Shown here: positions 30,165 through 42,233 of the stretch, one piece after another
Numbering within the stretch: the first letter of the stretch is position 1
Layout: the number at the start of each line of letters is the position of its first letter
The notes under the pieces: model-generated
Seen by the model: only the letters and a program-made list of their open reading frames with translations
Databases searched by the model: none
What the model was told of the DNA's origin: nothing
Assembly: GCA_030770545.1 (NCBI GenBank)
Contig: CM061106.1
Span: forward strand, 17,071,001-17,135,000
Source: Macropodus opercularis
Taxonomy: Eukaryota; Chordata; Actinopteri; Anabantiformes; Osphronemidae
Direction: 5' to 3'
DNA length: 64,000 nt
Made by a program: the position numbers and the translations under genes

Positions 30165-32290
30165 TAGCTGTAACTAGTGTCCATGGATCCACTGGTACCA
30201 GGTGAACAGTCAATAGTTTAACTGTAACTTGTGACACAGACACAGCTGTGCTCTTTGCTTCAGCTTAGGTTCATCTTTGTGATTTCTTGTAACTAGACTC
30301 ATCAGGAGCTGCTGATACTGAGCCTGAAGTTTACAGCTGTGAGTTCACCAAGACGTTGATATTAAAGCTACACGAGCTGTAACACGCTGCTCTTAATTGA
30401 AAAAGGTCAACATCCACAAAGTTAAACTTCATAAAACGTAGAATGACTTCCTGTTGAATGAACCTTCCTGATGCTCTGTTTGTGGGTCAGTGTGTGTCTG
30501 TGGGCAAATGTGTGAACCTCTTCCTTTGTTAACTGCAGTAGAACATCAGAAACAGAAAGTGAAGCAGGTACTCTCAACATGTCAGACCTTTATGACAAAA
30601 ACTAAGGTCTAAGGGCTCACCTCAGAACTCCAGGACCGGGCCAAACTGCAGGCTGGGACCCAGTCAACAACGTGTCCGTATTGACTCTGTAAACCTTGAT
30701 ATGACTTCAGTTGACCTCCACATCCCAGCAGGTGACGAGGAGGTGAATGCTGTCGTATCAGCATCGTTTGATCCAACTACAGTAGAAACGATTCATTTCT
30801 TTAACAACATTGTAGCCTCTTGGTTTCAGGCTGTTTCCCTGCTTTACTTTAGTTTGCCCATAATGTCTGCTGAGATGTTGTGTGACGTCATGTGTGGATG
30901 TCCTTGTCACACTGTGTGTGAACGCTGTGCTCTGGTCTCTGCACTCAACTGTTCAGTTTTAGTTTAGTGGCGAGTGGCTGCTTCCTCTGTAAACACGGCT
31001 GCTGTATAGCAGAGAGGTTAACAGAAGGACCAGTAACCTATCTCATCTAATGAATGTGTAACATTGATCCAAGTCAGGCTTTTTCATTGCCGATAACATG
31101 GATTAACCAATTCTGAACCTACAGAATCTGAAGAACCATCGCAAGCTTCATACATTTAGTTCTAAATACACAGAAGAAACTCAAACATAGCTTGTTACTG
31201 ACTTTTGCTGGATGTGACTTCCTGTTTAAGTAGATCTGCAGCGGTTATTAAACTTAAGCTGTGGACCCGCAGCTTTTAGATCTGTTATAACCAAGGACTG
31301 ATCCAGTCACATTAAGCCTCATATGCATATGGTTGTTATTATTTAAGTGGATCTTGCTTTGGTGGTAATCGTCCACGTTCCTACATCAGCTGTAGCTTCC
31401 TCGTATTCACTGGGACGTGATATGTATCTTTGCCGTCACAAGCCCAGTGTCCCCGTGTCCACATACGTAACAACCTCCATCTCTTCCTGGTCTGCTTCCT
31501 CTGCCTCCTCCTCCCCATCTTGTTACAGTCCAGCCCTCAGAGCACGGAGGGCTCCACGTTTTTTGTCTGTCCTGTGACGTCATGTTCTCCCTCTGTGCTC
31601 CTCCACAGTGATTAGTTGTTTCACCTGTGTTTAATTTCCTGTTTTGTTCTGTATTTAAGCCTTCCCCCTTGTTTCTGTCCTTGTCGGTTTGTCGTTTGTA
31701 TGTGATGGTGTTGCTGTCTGTGGTCCCTGTGTCATGTTTCACAGTGAACTGGTTCTTTGGGATGTGGAAGAGGCTGAGATGAGGGTTTAGTTCAGCTTCT
31801 GTCAGTCATTTTAACAACCACATGAATTCATACGCGGACATAAACCAGGAAACCAGTCGCTGATGAGCCTGGTTTGACCCTGAAAACTCACATTTTAATC
31901 CTCCATCAGTCTTCAGTGATGTGAGCAGAGGCTCAAATCATTCGAGTGGATTCACTTTAACCTGTTCATACTGTGTAAGTGTAGTGATAACTGTAAGTCA
32001 TGTTAGGTTCGTCTTTCTGATTTTTTGTAACTAGACTCATCAGGAGCTACTGATACTGAGCCTGAAGTTTACAGCTGTGAGTTCACCAAGACGCTGATAT
32101 TAAAGCTACACAAGCTGTAACATGCTGCTCTTTACTGAAAAAAGGCCTGAAGGTCAACATCCACTGAGTTAACCTTCATAAAACGTAGAATAACTTCCTG
32201 TTGAATGAAAGTTCCTCTGTTTGTGGGTCAGTGTGTCTGTGGGCGAACGTGTGAAATCACTTCAGTAGCAAGTGAAGCAGCTGCTCTCAA
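30165..32290. other. Inverted duplicate of lectin-unit flanks
   Basis: Reverse-complement matches: 30280-30480 to 16850-17010; 30600-30690 to 13060-13130; 30770-31560 to 22865-23470 and 61290-61480; 31740-32190 to 16850-17300. One inverted 57-bp minisatellite unit is at 30168-30232. At 30579 a degenerate first exon reads MSDLYDKN and then stops. The only coding traces are these lectin exon relics. Confidence 0.6.
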
Positions 32291-32291
32291 C

Positions 32292-32420
32292 ATGTCAGAC
32301 ATTTATGCCAAATCGGATTATTGCAGGAAACTGAGATACAACAGGCAGGTGGAGGATGGAGGAGAGTGGAAGGCAGCCTGTAGAGAACGGGCTGGTTGTG
32401 AGAGCAGAGGACTGAGGTAG
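32292..32420 (+). pseudogene. Inverted relic of the lectin MSDIY exon
   Basis: The frame begins MSDIYAKSDYCRKLRYNRQ and continues VEDGGEWK as in the exons at 13472-13628 and 57638-57788, but then diverges. The IYQSV part and splice donor are missing. It is the only lectin coding relic besides 30579 on the plus strand and reflects the local inversion. Confidence 0.8.
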
Positions 32421-32429
32421 TGAGTAAAT

Positions 32430-33500
32430 GAGAGCTCTCCACCACCGCGAATCCTCCTCTACCACTACAGGGTCGTTGGTGTGTCCTTCATGGTGAATCT
32501 GGATCTTCCTCCACAGTTGACAGGGCAGCCTGGTGGATGGAGGCAGGTTGTGTCTGAGCCTCCACCTCTGTAGAGAGAGGGGCTGTTTCTCTGGACGTGT
32601 GACGTCTCTAACGTTCAGACCACCTGTCTGCTCTGTCCACAGTGTGGACGTTGTTTTCTTCAGTGGCCTTTGTCTTTTAGGTGGAGACACTGATACTGGT
32701 CTTGGCCTAGAAGACGACTGTGAGGACGATCTGACAGACGGTGAAACAGAGACAAAATGGAGACTTGAAGTGAACTAACAGTTTGTTTACTTCCCCTACA
32801 TTTGCTGATTTTTAAAAATATTTAGCTTTGACTTACTTCTTAATTTTCTACTGACTTTTCTTGACTTGCATTCAAACTAATAGAGAATCAGAGTGTGTTG
32901 AAAGATTTAAACAGGAGGGAATGATTCCATGTAAACTTGCTTTCAATGTGTGTTGAATCCCCACCATGACATGTGTCAGTGTAGTTGACCACAGAGGCTG
33001 CATCTCAGCAGACACACACCAGCTCCAGGCAGAGATGTTCTTCTTCCCAGACAGTTGTCTTTCCCCATAGCAGCTGTTGCCTAAACTTGTCATCCGTGAG
33101 GCGACGGCTCATCGTTTAACTGTGTAACGACTCAGCCTGAGAACTGGAAGTCAGTCAGTCCTCTGAGTCCCACACACGTTGGATTGACTACTCGCAGACA
33201 AGTAAAGAAGGAAAGAAAAACTTGTACGTTAATTTTAGAAATGTTCAATCTCACTGACACTAACTTCTTTAGTCAGTAGCTCAAAGATCCTGATCTTCTA
33301 GTTGACTTTGGTTCAGTCTGAAGAGAAACTTGGAAGGTTCTACAGGTTTCCCATGACATGAAAGAGGTTCCACCAAGAGCAGGCTGCACCGTCCCTATGG
33401 CTGTTCCATCAGCCGTCTGCTGGGGACTGTGGCCCTAAGGAACGGATCCTCTCAAGCTGATTTCCACTGCTGCTGAACTTCACCAAGCCGGTTCTAGTCT
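32430..33500. other. No gene recognised
   Basis: The block contains several open frames without recognisable domains. From about 33530 the sequence returns to the lectin 3' flank (tgccatgacgatgtctggtc). I see no transposon ends. Confidence 0.4.
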
Positions 33501-33726
33501 GAAAACCACTCGCACGTACGAGTGAACGTCACCTCAGTTGCCATGACGATGTCTGGTCCAGTCCAGGTGGTCTGTGCTGAGGCCAGTGGACCGTTAAGCA
33601 GCGCAGCAGGCTGATGAGTGAGTCTGTGCCTTCAGTTGAACGTGAGGACGATTGTGCAGCTCATATCAACTGATGGTCTGACCAGCTCTGCTCAGATGCA
33701 AGTTTCACTTCCTGCCTCACAGCTCA

Positions 33727-33727
<1 letters not shown>

Positions 33728-33775
<48 letters not shown>

Positions 33776-33778
33776 CAG
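33728..33778. repeat. CA microsatellite
   Basis: A (CA)n tract with one AA interruption, in the conserved position of the lectin 3' flank. Confidence 0.9.
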
Positions 33779-34013
33779 AGGCGTTTTCACACTGCAGCTG
33801 TGTTGTTGGTTCTGTGTTGACGCGCTGCTGTTCCCTGTAGATGTCAGGGCTCCTGCCTCTCATCACCGGACTCACCTGCTCGTCACCTGCTGGGATGTGG
33901 AGGTCGACTGAAGTCAAGTCAAGGTTTACTCCTCCCACAGTGAACAAATGGCTCATGAGCATTTAGTCGTGTTTATTTAATAGACGTTGTGTCAACACTA
34001 CACACGTTTGTCA

Positions 34014-34345
34014 TCATGTAACAATGTCAATCGGTTTCTCACACATCCAGTTTCTGGTAGTTGTGTAATGTCCATTTGTCCATCTCCCATCTCGATCACA
34101 GTAAACTACATCATTCGAACTTGGGGAACCTTCAATTTTTCCTGACAAACTGAACTTGTGGGACAAATAAATGGTTTTAAATCCTGCATGTTTACACATT
34201 GTGTCTTGAAATGTTTTTATATATCCTGTTTATGAACCTTGACCTGAAAAGTGTGGTGAGAATAATAATAACAACAACAAGTGAAAGTGACATAGAAATA
34301 AAAGTTTCTCACGTCTGAGTCGGTGATGATCCGTCCACCCAGGTC
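34014..34345 (-). pseudogene. Lectin fragment L4 (last two CTLD exons only)
   Basis: The last exon (34014 to about 34155) encodes SPSSNDVVYCDRDGRWTNGH and NWMCEKPIDIVT. Its acceptor has changed from CACAG|G to CACAAG, which shifts the junction by one base. About 30 bases of the preceding exon remain near 34316-34345, after which SRCR-unit sequence begins. The gene was cut by a duplication breakpoint. Confidence 0.8.
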
Positions 34346-34637
34346 CACTCATACTTGCTTGATCCTGGATCAGGTCAGAGCCTGGTGTTTCCCATGATGC
34401 CCTGTGGTTTCACAGCAGGTACATAATCTGCAGCCTCGGTCTCATGAGCCCATCGTTTACACTCATGTTGTGATTATCAGAGCTGAACATGAACCTGCCG
34501 CTGCTCAGTGAACCTTCAGGACATCAGACATGAAATGTGACTGTGCTGTTAGAGTTTGTGCTGCAGCTGTGGATGATGGACTGATGTTGTTTCTGAGTCG
34601 AGTTTGTTTCAGGACGTCTGTTGTCTCTTCTCTCCAG

Positions 34638-36448
34638 ACTCTGTCAGGCTGCTGGATGGTCCTGGTCTGTGTTCAGGCAGACTGGAGGTCTGGTCCAACC
34701 AGCGCTGGTCCTCAGTGTGTGAAGCTGACTTTGACCAGCAGGATGCAGAGGTGGTCTGTAGGCAGCTTGGCTGTGGGGCTCCTTCAGTCCTCCAGGGGGG
34801 GCTCTATGGAGAAGTGGAGGCTCCAGCGTGGTCCACAGAGTTCCAGTGTGGAGGCCATGAGTCTGCTCTGCTGGACTGTAGAAGCTCAGACTCAGCTAGA
34901 ACCACCTGCTCACCTGGCAAAGCTGTTGGACTCACCTGCTCAGGTAGACGAGGAGCTGCAGCTTGGATCTGGTTCATTTCTGCTCTAGTGAAGGTCACTA
35001 TGATGTTTGACTGATGACGCTCTGCTTTCTGTTCAGAACCTGATGACATCAGGTTGGTGGGAGGAGACAGTCGCTGTGAAGGTGAACTGGAGCTGAAACA
35101 TGAAGCAGACTGGAAACAAGTGTCTGGATCTGACTGGACCCTGAAGAAAGCAACTGTTGCCTGTAGAGAGCTGGACTGTGGTTCTGCTGTTACTGTAGAA
35201 CAGAGAAGAAAGTCCTCACGCAGACCTGTGTGGAGGATCAGGTCTGACTGTGTTCAGTCTGGATCTGCTCTGAGGGAATGTGTAACATCATCTGACTATC
35301 CCTGTTCAGGTGAGCTCATCAGTGACATCATTGCTAACATTTCTTAGAGGGATCCTTCCTCTGTTCCATTTATCCATCCAGTTATTTGCTTCCACTGGAC
35401 TCTTCATAGATTCTGACCTTCACCTTGTTAGTGACATCACACCAGTGGCATAATTTTGTTGAACATATTTCATCTTCTATTTGTTTACAGACCTGCTGCT
35501 TCAGCCAATCGTCTCTCTTTCCTCTGTGGACGGGGTTGTAGTGGAAAACATTAGTATATGTTAGTGGGTTTAGGATACAGTTAGAGTAGAATGGATATTG
35601 TTTAGGCTTTGTTCATTTCTAGGGAATATGATTGTACAGGACGCTTGTTGGCCTTCGGTGGCTCCGAGGATATCTGACCGGTAGAGCAGAACAATTTGGG
35701 CAAAACATTCTGACCTGGTAACCAAAGCAATGGAGTCAAAACAAGTGGCTGTAATCACAACTGTTTGCATTTGGGCTGACGCAAACAGAGGGATTAAAAC
35801 ATGCTCCCGAGGAATCTCGGGAGGAGAGTTCTTTGCCTGCCGTAGAGACAACTCGTTTTTCTGTGGTCAGGCCTGGGGCTCCCCGCGCGCTAGCAAGCAT
35901 CCTCCTTGCAAGGAAGAAGGTGACTCCGCATATCTGCCTTTGCATTCTTTCATCTCAGCACTGAGAATAAATCTACAATTGATTGGCTGAAACCTAATGC
36001 TGCCTCGGCTGAGTTCTTCTGAGTTGGGACATTTCTAACCACTACAGGGTCTCCCAGGCTAGCAGGGGTTCCAGGTATTCAAAGGTTCCAGCTTCACAAT
36101 CAGCTGCTCCATCCAGCTACAGTACCTAGGAGGCTCCTTCCAGCTCACCTTCACCTCCTCCCCCTCAAATTCAGAACACACCCACACCCAGCCAGCTGTC
36201 AATTGGCATTGAGCTGGTGAACTACCCGCTGGGTGTTGGTGCAGCTGAAGGGGAAGGAGCTCGGGGAGCAGAGGACGACCTCCAAGGAGTTCACCTCACG
36301 TCCAGAGGGGTTTGAGTCATTTGGTCCCGACGCCACCTTTGAACGATGTCGTCCAGACGCCTGCTTCGCTTGCTTCACGCTTCTTTACTCGTCTCACTTT
36401 GGAGGGTTTGACTTTGATAAAAGGGCTTCGCTGAGATGTGTAACGTAA
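34638..36448 (+). pseudogene. SRCR gene S2, truncated and interrupted
   Basis: Exon 2 (34638-34943) and exon 3 (35037-35309) are nearly identical to S1 and keep all cysteines and phase-1 junctions. The signal-peptide exon is missing; its place is taken by the fusion to lectin fragment L4 at about 34350. Exon 4 begins at 35491 but is split by a solo LTR (35537-36046). Beyond it, the exon resumes with the same 4-bp deletion as S1, so the frameshift predates the duplication. No secreted product is expected. Confidence 0.85.
35537..36046 (+). mobile_element. Solo LTR in SRCR exon 4
   Basis: A 510-bp insert begins TGTAGTGG and ends CCACTACA, flanked by a 4-bp target duplication GGGT (35533-35536 and 36047-36050). 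The uninterrupted site is visible in S1 at 9390 (ggatggggtctcccagg). It has an AATAAA near 35966. A 4-bp duplication and TG...CA ends suit a gamma-type retrovirus or gypsy LTR. It is related to the LTR at 14328-14797. Confidence 0.93.
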
Positions 36449-37180
36449 TGGAACCTTCACTGTTACACACATAACAACAGCGCACAACAAATAAACACAT
36501 TAAAACTACAACAACTGAACATAATTCTATTCTAAATCACAAACAGTGAGACAGTGGCCGCACCCATAATACTTCCATAACATTATGGCGCTATATATGA
36601 TGTATTATTTTCATTTTTTTTATTTTTGATGAATTCCATCTCAAGAATGTCTTCTGAGTTTTCAATTGTATAAAAATGCTGAAAAGGGTAAAATTCAAAT
36701 CCGGACTTGATGATGATCATCTTCAAGCCAGACTGAGGGTCTTCAAGCCAAATGTGGGAATGTGAGGACCAGGTCTGCTCCTCGTCTCTTGGTGGCCACG
36801 CCCCCATGACAGGTCGCTATTAAGAGGTTAAATCAGCAATGACCATAAAACACGTGAGACACATTTTCTATCCACATCATTTGTACATTATTATAAACAA
36901 TACATCACGAAGCAGAAAATATTCTTTGAGCTGCTGCAGGTTCCTTTGTATCCAAAAAGAGCCATATTAATACAATAAACCGTTGACAGTTGCCATGACG
37001 ATGTCTGGTCCAGACCTGGTGGTCTCGGCTGAGGCCAGTGGACCGTTAAGCAGCGCAGCAGGCTGATGAGTGAGTCTGTGCCTTCAGTTGAACGTGAGGA
37101 CGATTGTGCAGCTCATATCAACTGATGGTCTGACCAGCTCTGCTCAGATGCAAGTTTCTCTTCCTGCCTCACGGCTCACT
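36449..37180. other. Spacer between S2 and L5 (duplicate of 9800-10500)
   Basis: The stretch is nearly identical to the S1-L2 spacer. It supports duplication of the whole SRCR-lectin pair as one unit. Confidence 0.7.
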
Positions 37181-37181
37181 A

Positions 37182-37202
37182 CACACACACACACACACAC
37201 AG
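37182..37202. repeat. CA microsatellite
   Basis: (CA)n in the conserved position of the lectin 3' flank. Confidence 0.85.
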
Positions 37203-37443
37203 AGGCGTTTTCACACTGCAGCTGTGTTGATGGTTCTGTGTTGACGCGCTGCTGTTCCCTGTAGATGTCAGGGCTCCTGCCTCTCATCACCGGACTCACC
37301 TGCTCGTCACCTGCTGGGATGTGGAGGTCGACTGAAGTCAAGTCAAGGTTTACTCCTCCCACAGCGAACAAACCACTAATGAGCATTTATTCAGTCATGT
37401 TTATTTTCACTGTCAATGATGTCAACACTACACACGTTTGTCA

Positions 37444-39283
37444 TCATGTAACAATGTCCATCGGTTTCTCACATATCCAGTATCTGGTAGGTGTGTAATG
37501 TCCATTTGTCCATCTTCCATCTCCATCACAGTAAACTACATCAGTCGGACTTGGGGAACCTTCAAATTTTCCTGACGAACTGAACCTTTGGGACAAATAA
37601 ATGGTTTTAAATCCTGCATGTTTACACATCGTCTCTTGAAATGTTTTCATTTATCCTGTTTATGAGCCTTGACCTGAAAAGTGTCATGAGAATAATAATA
37701 ACGACAACAAGTGAAAGTGACATAGAAATAAAAGTGTCTCACGACTGTGTCAGTGCAGATCCATCCACCCAGGTCCACTCATACTCAGATCCTGTTTGGT
37801 TCCATTTTCTCTGCAGACCGATCCAGAACTCTACATTCACACTCAGGATGATAACAAAGTTCTAAGAGACAACAGGAGGCGGTGATCGTTTCTAAATTCA
37901 CACAGTAGCAAATACAGTAAAACACAGCAACACACAGACAAACACAGCAACACACTCGCCTGCTCCTCTCGGCTGCTTATCACCACCAGGTCGGATCCTT
38001 GGTTCTAACAATCTTTCCTGCCCTCAAACCAACTTTTCTTCTCAGAGGACTTTAAATAAAAACTTGACCCAAATCTTGTCCATCCTTCAGGACAAAACTT
38101 TCCTTCTGTGAACAGTTTCAGACAGTTTCCATCGTATATTTTTACATTTGCATATTTATGGTTGTTACATTAGTTCATTATTCATCATTAGTCACTGTTC
38201 ACAGCAGGAATCTCCACCTAAAACATCTCCACACTTGTTAAATGTTGAGTTAAATCTTCTCACCATTGATCTGATGCTTCAACTTCTTCACTTCGTCCAG
38301 TAACTTGCTGTGGTTTTCACTCAGCGCTTTGTGACTGACCAGTAACTCGCTGTGTTTTTCACTCAGCGCTTTGTAACTGACCAGTAACTCGCTGTGGTTG
38401 TTGGATCTGCTCTGCAGCTGCTCATTCTCCAAAGTCACTGAAACATCTGATCAGAAACAAAATGAAGAAGCAGAAATGTCTCATGATCGTTACAGGAGTG
38501 AAGCAAAGTTGAGTCCAGTTCAAGCACAGCAGGGTTTGAGTGACAGCTGAGTTCACCAGAGGTCAAACCCTCTTCATGCAAACACACTGGAATCACTTCT
38601 GTCCAGATCAGAGTCAGCGAGAAGACGAGGCGTCACCTCCAGGAACTGAGAGGCTTCACCTGCTGGAGATCAGCTGTTACTGCCACTGTCTGTCCTCTGG
38701 ACAAACTCACCCACAGAAACATCACATGGATCTGAGACTGAAGCTCATGTTCTGACTCTACAGCCTTAATAAAAGCTGACTTTCAGTCTGTCTGACACAT
38801 GACGTGGACTGATCACTGTTAGTTTGTTTCTGTTTTACTTTGAAAGTCCACTAGACCTTCTTCCTGTTCAGTGGGGACTGTTTTGGTCCCAGTCCTCAGC
38901 TCCACAGCTGTTTGCTGAGCCTCCACACACACGTTCCAACAGTAACAGACTACATTCATCAGCCTGATGCTTAGACCTGACGTAACTTCCTGCTATGAGC
39001 AGCTCAAAGTGGACCAGATACTCACAGCGAGTGGTGAACCCGGCCAGAATCAGCAGATACAGAACAGCCAGAGACGCAGTGAAAGCTCTCAACCAGCTTC
39101 TTTTGACCTGTGAACGCTTTGTCTCCATGGTCGGTTCTACTGAAACCAAACACACACAGGTACCACTGAGAAACTCTTCTGGACCAGCGTCAGCTCACCA
39201 CAACTTTTCTTCCACCGTCTCCATGTTAAACACTCACCAGCTGGTTCTGAGCCAATGTCATGGTCCTGTTTTCCTTCCTCCAT
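37444..39283 (-). pseudogene. Lectin L5: near-intact, one nonsense codon
   Basis: Exons 39238-39283, 39026-39136, 38264-38446, 37960-38105, 37743-37861 and 37444-37585 join in phase like L2 (249 codons). The only lesion I see is TAG at 38005-38007 within the first CTLD exon, where L2, L3 and L6 read CAG after GATTGT. It would end the protein after the stalk and part of the CTLD. It could be a recent mutation or a polymorphic or assembly difference. As in L2, two CTLD cysteines are replaced (SSFY, NGHY) and the third internal donor is GC. Stalk heptads are two units shorter than in L2. Confidence 0.82.
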
Positions 39284-39689
39284 GTTGAGGAGCTAAAGTG
39301 CTATAACCTGACGAAGCCTCTCTGGAACCAGGCTCCACCGTTTGAGGCAGGAAGCTACACTACAGATATTTTACACTCTGGACCGGCCTCAGTCACATCA
39401 GTCAGATCTGTCTTCCTCTTCTAAATGAACACAGCAGGAAAAAGCAGATGACATGCTTGAACAGGAAGAGTGATGTGTGAATTTCTAGATATTTATAGTT
39501 TCTCTGTCTCTGAGCAACAAACAAACTCTGGTTTGTCTTTTCTTTGTTTGTGTCTGAACTGAACCAAGTTTTGTTGCATCAGTGTTGAGCCTTCAGAACC
39601 ATTTAGTCAGACTGTTTTTTGCCTGCATCCTGCTTTTTAAGCTTTTAACCATTTACATTCCTTCAAGTGACGCCATCGTTCCACGAGGC

Positions 39690-40025
39690 CGAATGAGTTT
39701 AAATTGGCAGAACAAATTGCAGCCGGTTTTGAGAATATCCTTATCTTCTCTGTCTTGTTTCCAGTGACTCCCCAAAAAATGTGGTCATTGTAATGTATTA
39801 CACTTATCTAATTTTACCTGTGACGCCATAGAAGGTCTCTCAGATCAACTCGCCCCAGCCTCCCTCATGGCAGTACAGAGTAGGATGGTCTTAGATATGC
39901 TGTTGGCAGAGAAGGGTGGTGTGCGTGTGCTATGTTCAGAGAGATCTGCTGCACATTGATTCCCAATAACACGGCCCCAGATTGTTCAGTGACAAAGGCT
40001 CTATAAGGTTTGAGAACACTCTCAA
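39690..40025 (+). pseudogene. Endogenous retrovirus env fragment, copy 3
   Basis: The fragment is homologous to 6085-6420, with the same left edge (aattggcagaacaaattgca), so it moved with the lectin-unit duplication and is not an independent integration. It has an extra deletion near 39775 and a changed C-x6-C region. No frame spans it. Confidence 0.75.
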
Positions 40026-40149
40026 AAACAGGTGTGTGAAAAACAAGTGAGAAGTCGAGTCAGTTTCAGCATGAAGTAGCTACGCTTTAATGAGGAATGT
40101 TAGAATAAGTTATGTGCTAAGGACAACCCTTGACAGCTTAAGGTAGTAG

Positions 40150-41340
40150 GATAAAGAAGGTTTATGAACTGGTCAACTGAAGCCCATGATTTAGTGGGAC
40201 AGGAGGTTCTTTGTAGCTAAAACGAAAACAACACTGCAACCAGAGAATGGAGACGGGAGGTAAAGCCATCCTGCCTATGAAAGAGGAAAACAACACAGAT
40301 AGACACCTTGCAGCTGGGCTTAGGGAGTGAGGAGAGGCAGCTCCATATAACACAGCAGAGTTGAGCTGCAGACTCAGACTCTACCTGCAGCAGCTTAGGG
40401 CAGGATAGGATTGACTGAGAGAGTCTGGACTTAGAAAGAGAGATCATCCTTCTCCTACATTAGCTTCTCTGTCCTGTAAGTTCAAGGATATGATTCAAAA
40501 TGCTTCTTCTCAGCTACAAAGCTCTTCACAATAAAGCTCCATCTTATCTCAAATACCTCATGGCTCCTTCTGCTCCAACAGAACGCTGGGTTCTCAGAGC
40601 GCTGGTTTATTTGTGGTTCCCAGAGTTTCTAAATGTGGAACAAGAGGCAGAGCCTTTAGCTACCAAGCTCCTCTATGTGGAACCAGCTTCCAGTTCAGGT
40701 TCTAGCAGCAGATGCCCTCTCTAGTTTTAAAAGTAGGCTGTAACCTTTCTTTTTGACCAAGCTGAAAGTTCCAAATGGTTCTGGTCGCTCTGATCCATCT
40801 CTTAGTTAAGCTGCTATAGGCTTAGATGTTGGAACCTCCTTCATTCACTGAGCTCCTCTGGTTTTCTATCTATTCTGTCCACTAACATGCCTCCATGTCC
40901 ACATGTGACTAACTTTGTCCCTTTTCTCTCCTAGTTGTGCTTCTCTCTTTCTGTCTCTCTCTATTCTCATCTCCAGGTATCATCAGACTCAGAGCCGTGT
41001 GTCTCCAGTGTTCAGCTGCTGGTCCAACCATCCTGCCTGTGTCTGTTGCTGCTTGTTGTTTGTTGTTGTTGATGTTTTTGTGTTCTTTTCTCTCTTCTCT
41101 ACCCCTTCACTCCAAGCGGTCAAGGCAGATGTTCTCCCACACTGAGCCTGGGTCTGCTGAAGGTTTCTTCCTCTATAGAGGGAGTTTTTCCGCTGTTGCT
41201 ATTAAAATATCCAATTTATTGATTGGTTGCAATTAAAAGCTGCTCTATCTGGGATTTGTTGGTTTGCTTGTGTAGGGTCTTAAACGTTGAGATAACTGCT
41301 GTTGTGAATTGGTCCTATAAAAATAAAATTGAATTGAACA
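40150..41340 (+). mobile_element. 3' end of an L2/Maui-like LINE
   Basis: From about 40500 the sequence encodes the C-terminal words LLSYKALHNKAPSYLKYL typical of fish LINE ORF2 ends. The usual 3' UTR follows (gtatcatcagactcagagcc, cttaaacgttgagataactg), ending in aaataaaattgaattgaa, the ATTGAA-type tail. It is 5' truncated as expected for LINE insertions. Bases 40150-40500 are probably more of the same element but are less clear. Confidence 0.75.
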
Positions 41341-41349
41341 TGTAAACAA

Positions 41350-42110
41350 GTTTGTGGACAGTATACTGTAGTTCTCCAAACTCTGATCTAAAATCTGTAA
41401 CAGTGTCAAGCCAAGTAAAAGAGAAACTCAGGTAAACATAATGATAATAATAACAGGTAAACAACAAAACTGACACAAAAAAGAAAACAGGCTAAACTTA
41501 AATACTGTAGCAACTTTATGTTCATGTAAGGTTTGGTCCTTTCAGGGGATTTACTAGTTCGTTGGAAGGTGAAAAGACCAAAGCTATGTTTTAAAGCTGG
41601 AACGTGGTCATCTGGGGGGCCGGGCTGCTCTTCAGCAGGCTGAATGCAGCAGGAAAAACTGTTCTTGTGGCGTGAAGTCCTTGCTGAGGGGCTGGAAGTG
41701 ATCGTGTCCAGGGTGAGAGGCCTGCGATCCTGGCTGTGTCAGAGGCTCGTGGAGAGAAGGGAGGCGGCAGCCAATCACCTTCTCAGCCTCCATCGGTCCA
41801 TCACAACACATGACGACACAGAAAAAAGCTGCGACTCCATCTCAGAAATCTTCAGAGACAACAGGAAGTGAAGTCATGTCCCTGACGAGCTGCGGTTGGT
41901 TCACGATGAACGTCTCTGTGCTGATGTTATCACCTGGAGCAGGAGTAACGAGGAGACGCTGACCACATTTATCTGATAGGAGCAGCTCAGCCTGGTTGTC
42001 ATGGTAATGACTTCCTTCCATCATATTTGAAACACTGATATGTTGTCAGTCATGTTACCTGTCGCTGAAATCTGGTCAATACCAGAGGATTTGTTGGCGC
42101 AACTTCTGCT
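41350..42110. other. Unassigned, 3' part duplicated at 6868-6990
   Basis: Bases 41920-42030 repeat the S1 upstream flank. The plus frame 41644-41871 is open but unrecognised. No splice-supported exon is seen. Confidence 0.35.
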
Positions 42111-42122
42111 GAAGTGAACAAG

Positions 42123-42233
42123 AGCTGAGCTGCTGCTTTAGCCAATCATCTTTCTTTCCTCTGTGGATGGGGTCTCCCAGGCCGTTCAGCAGGGGTTCCA
42201 GGTATTCAGAGGTTCCAGCTTCACTACCAGGGC
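42123..42233 (+). pseudogene. SRCR gene relic S3 (Ig-like exon start only)
   Basis: ctgctgctttagccaatcat through gttccagcttcac corresponds to the start of S1 exon 4. It keeps the bases gttcag that are reduced to aa in S1 and ag in S2, so its frame (VSQAVQQGFQVFRGSSF) is the ancestral one. The rest of the exon is deleted and joins the spacer sequence. Confidence 0.75.

Noticed and set aside
32872..33093. Minus frame with GNSCYGERQLSGKKNISAWS as a further C-type lectin exon
   Set aside because: It only faintly resembles a CTLD start. There is no splice site in the right place and no downstream CTLD exon.
41644..41871. 75-codon plus frame as a gene
   Set aside because: It may be part of a retroelement 3' region, but no diagnostic motif is seen.
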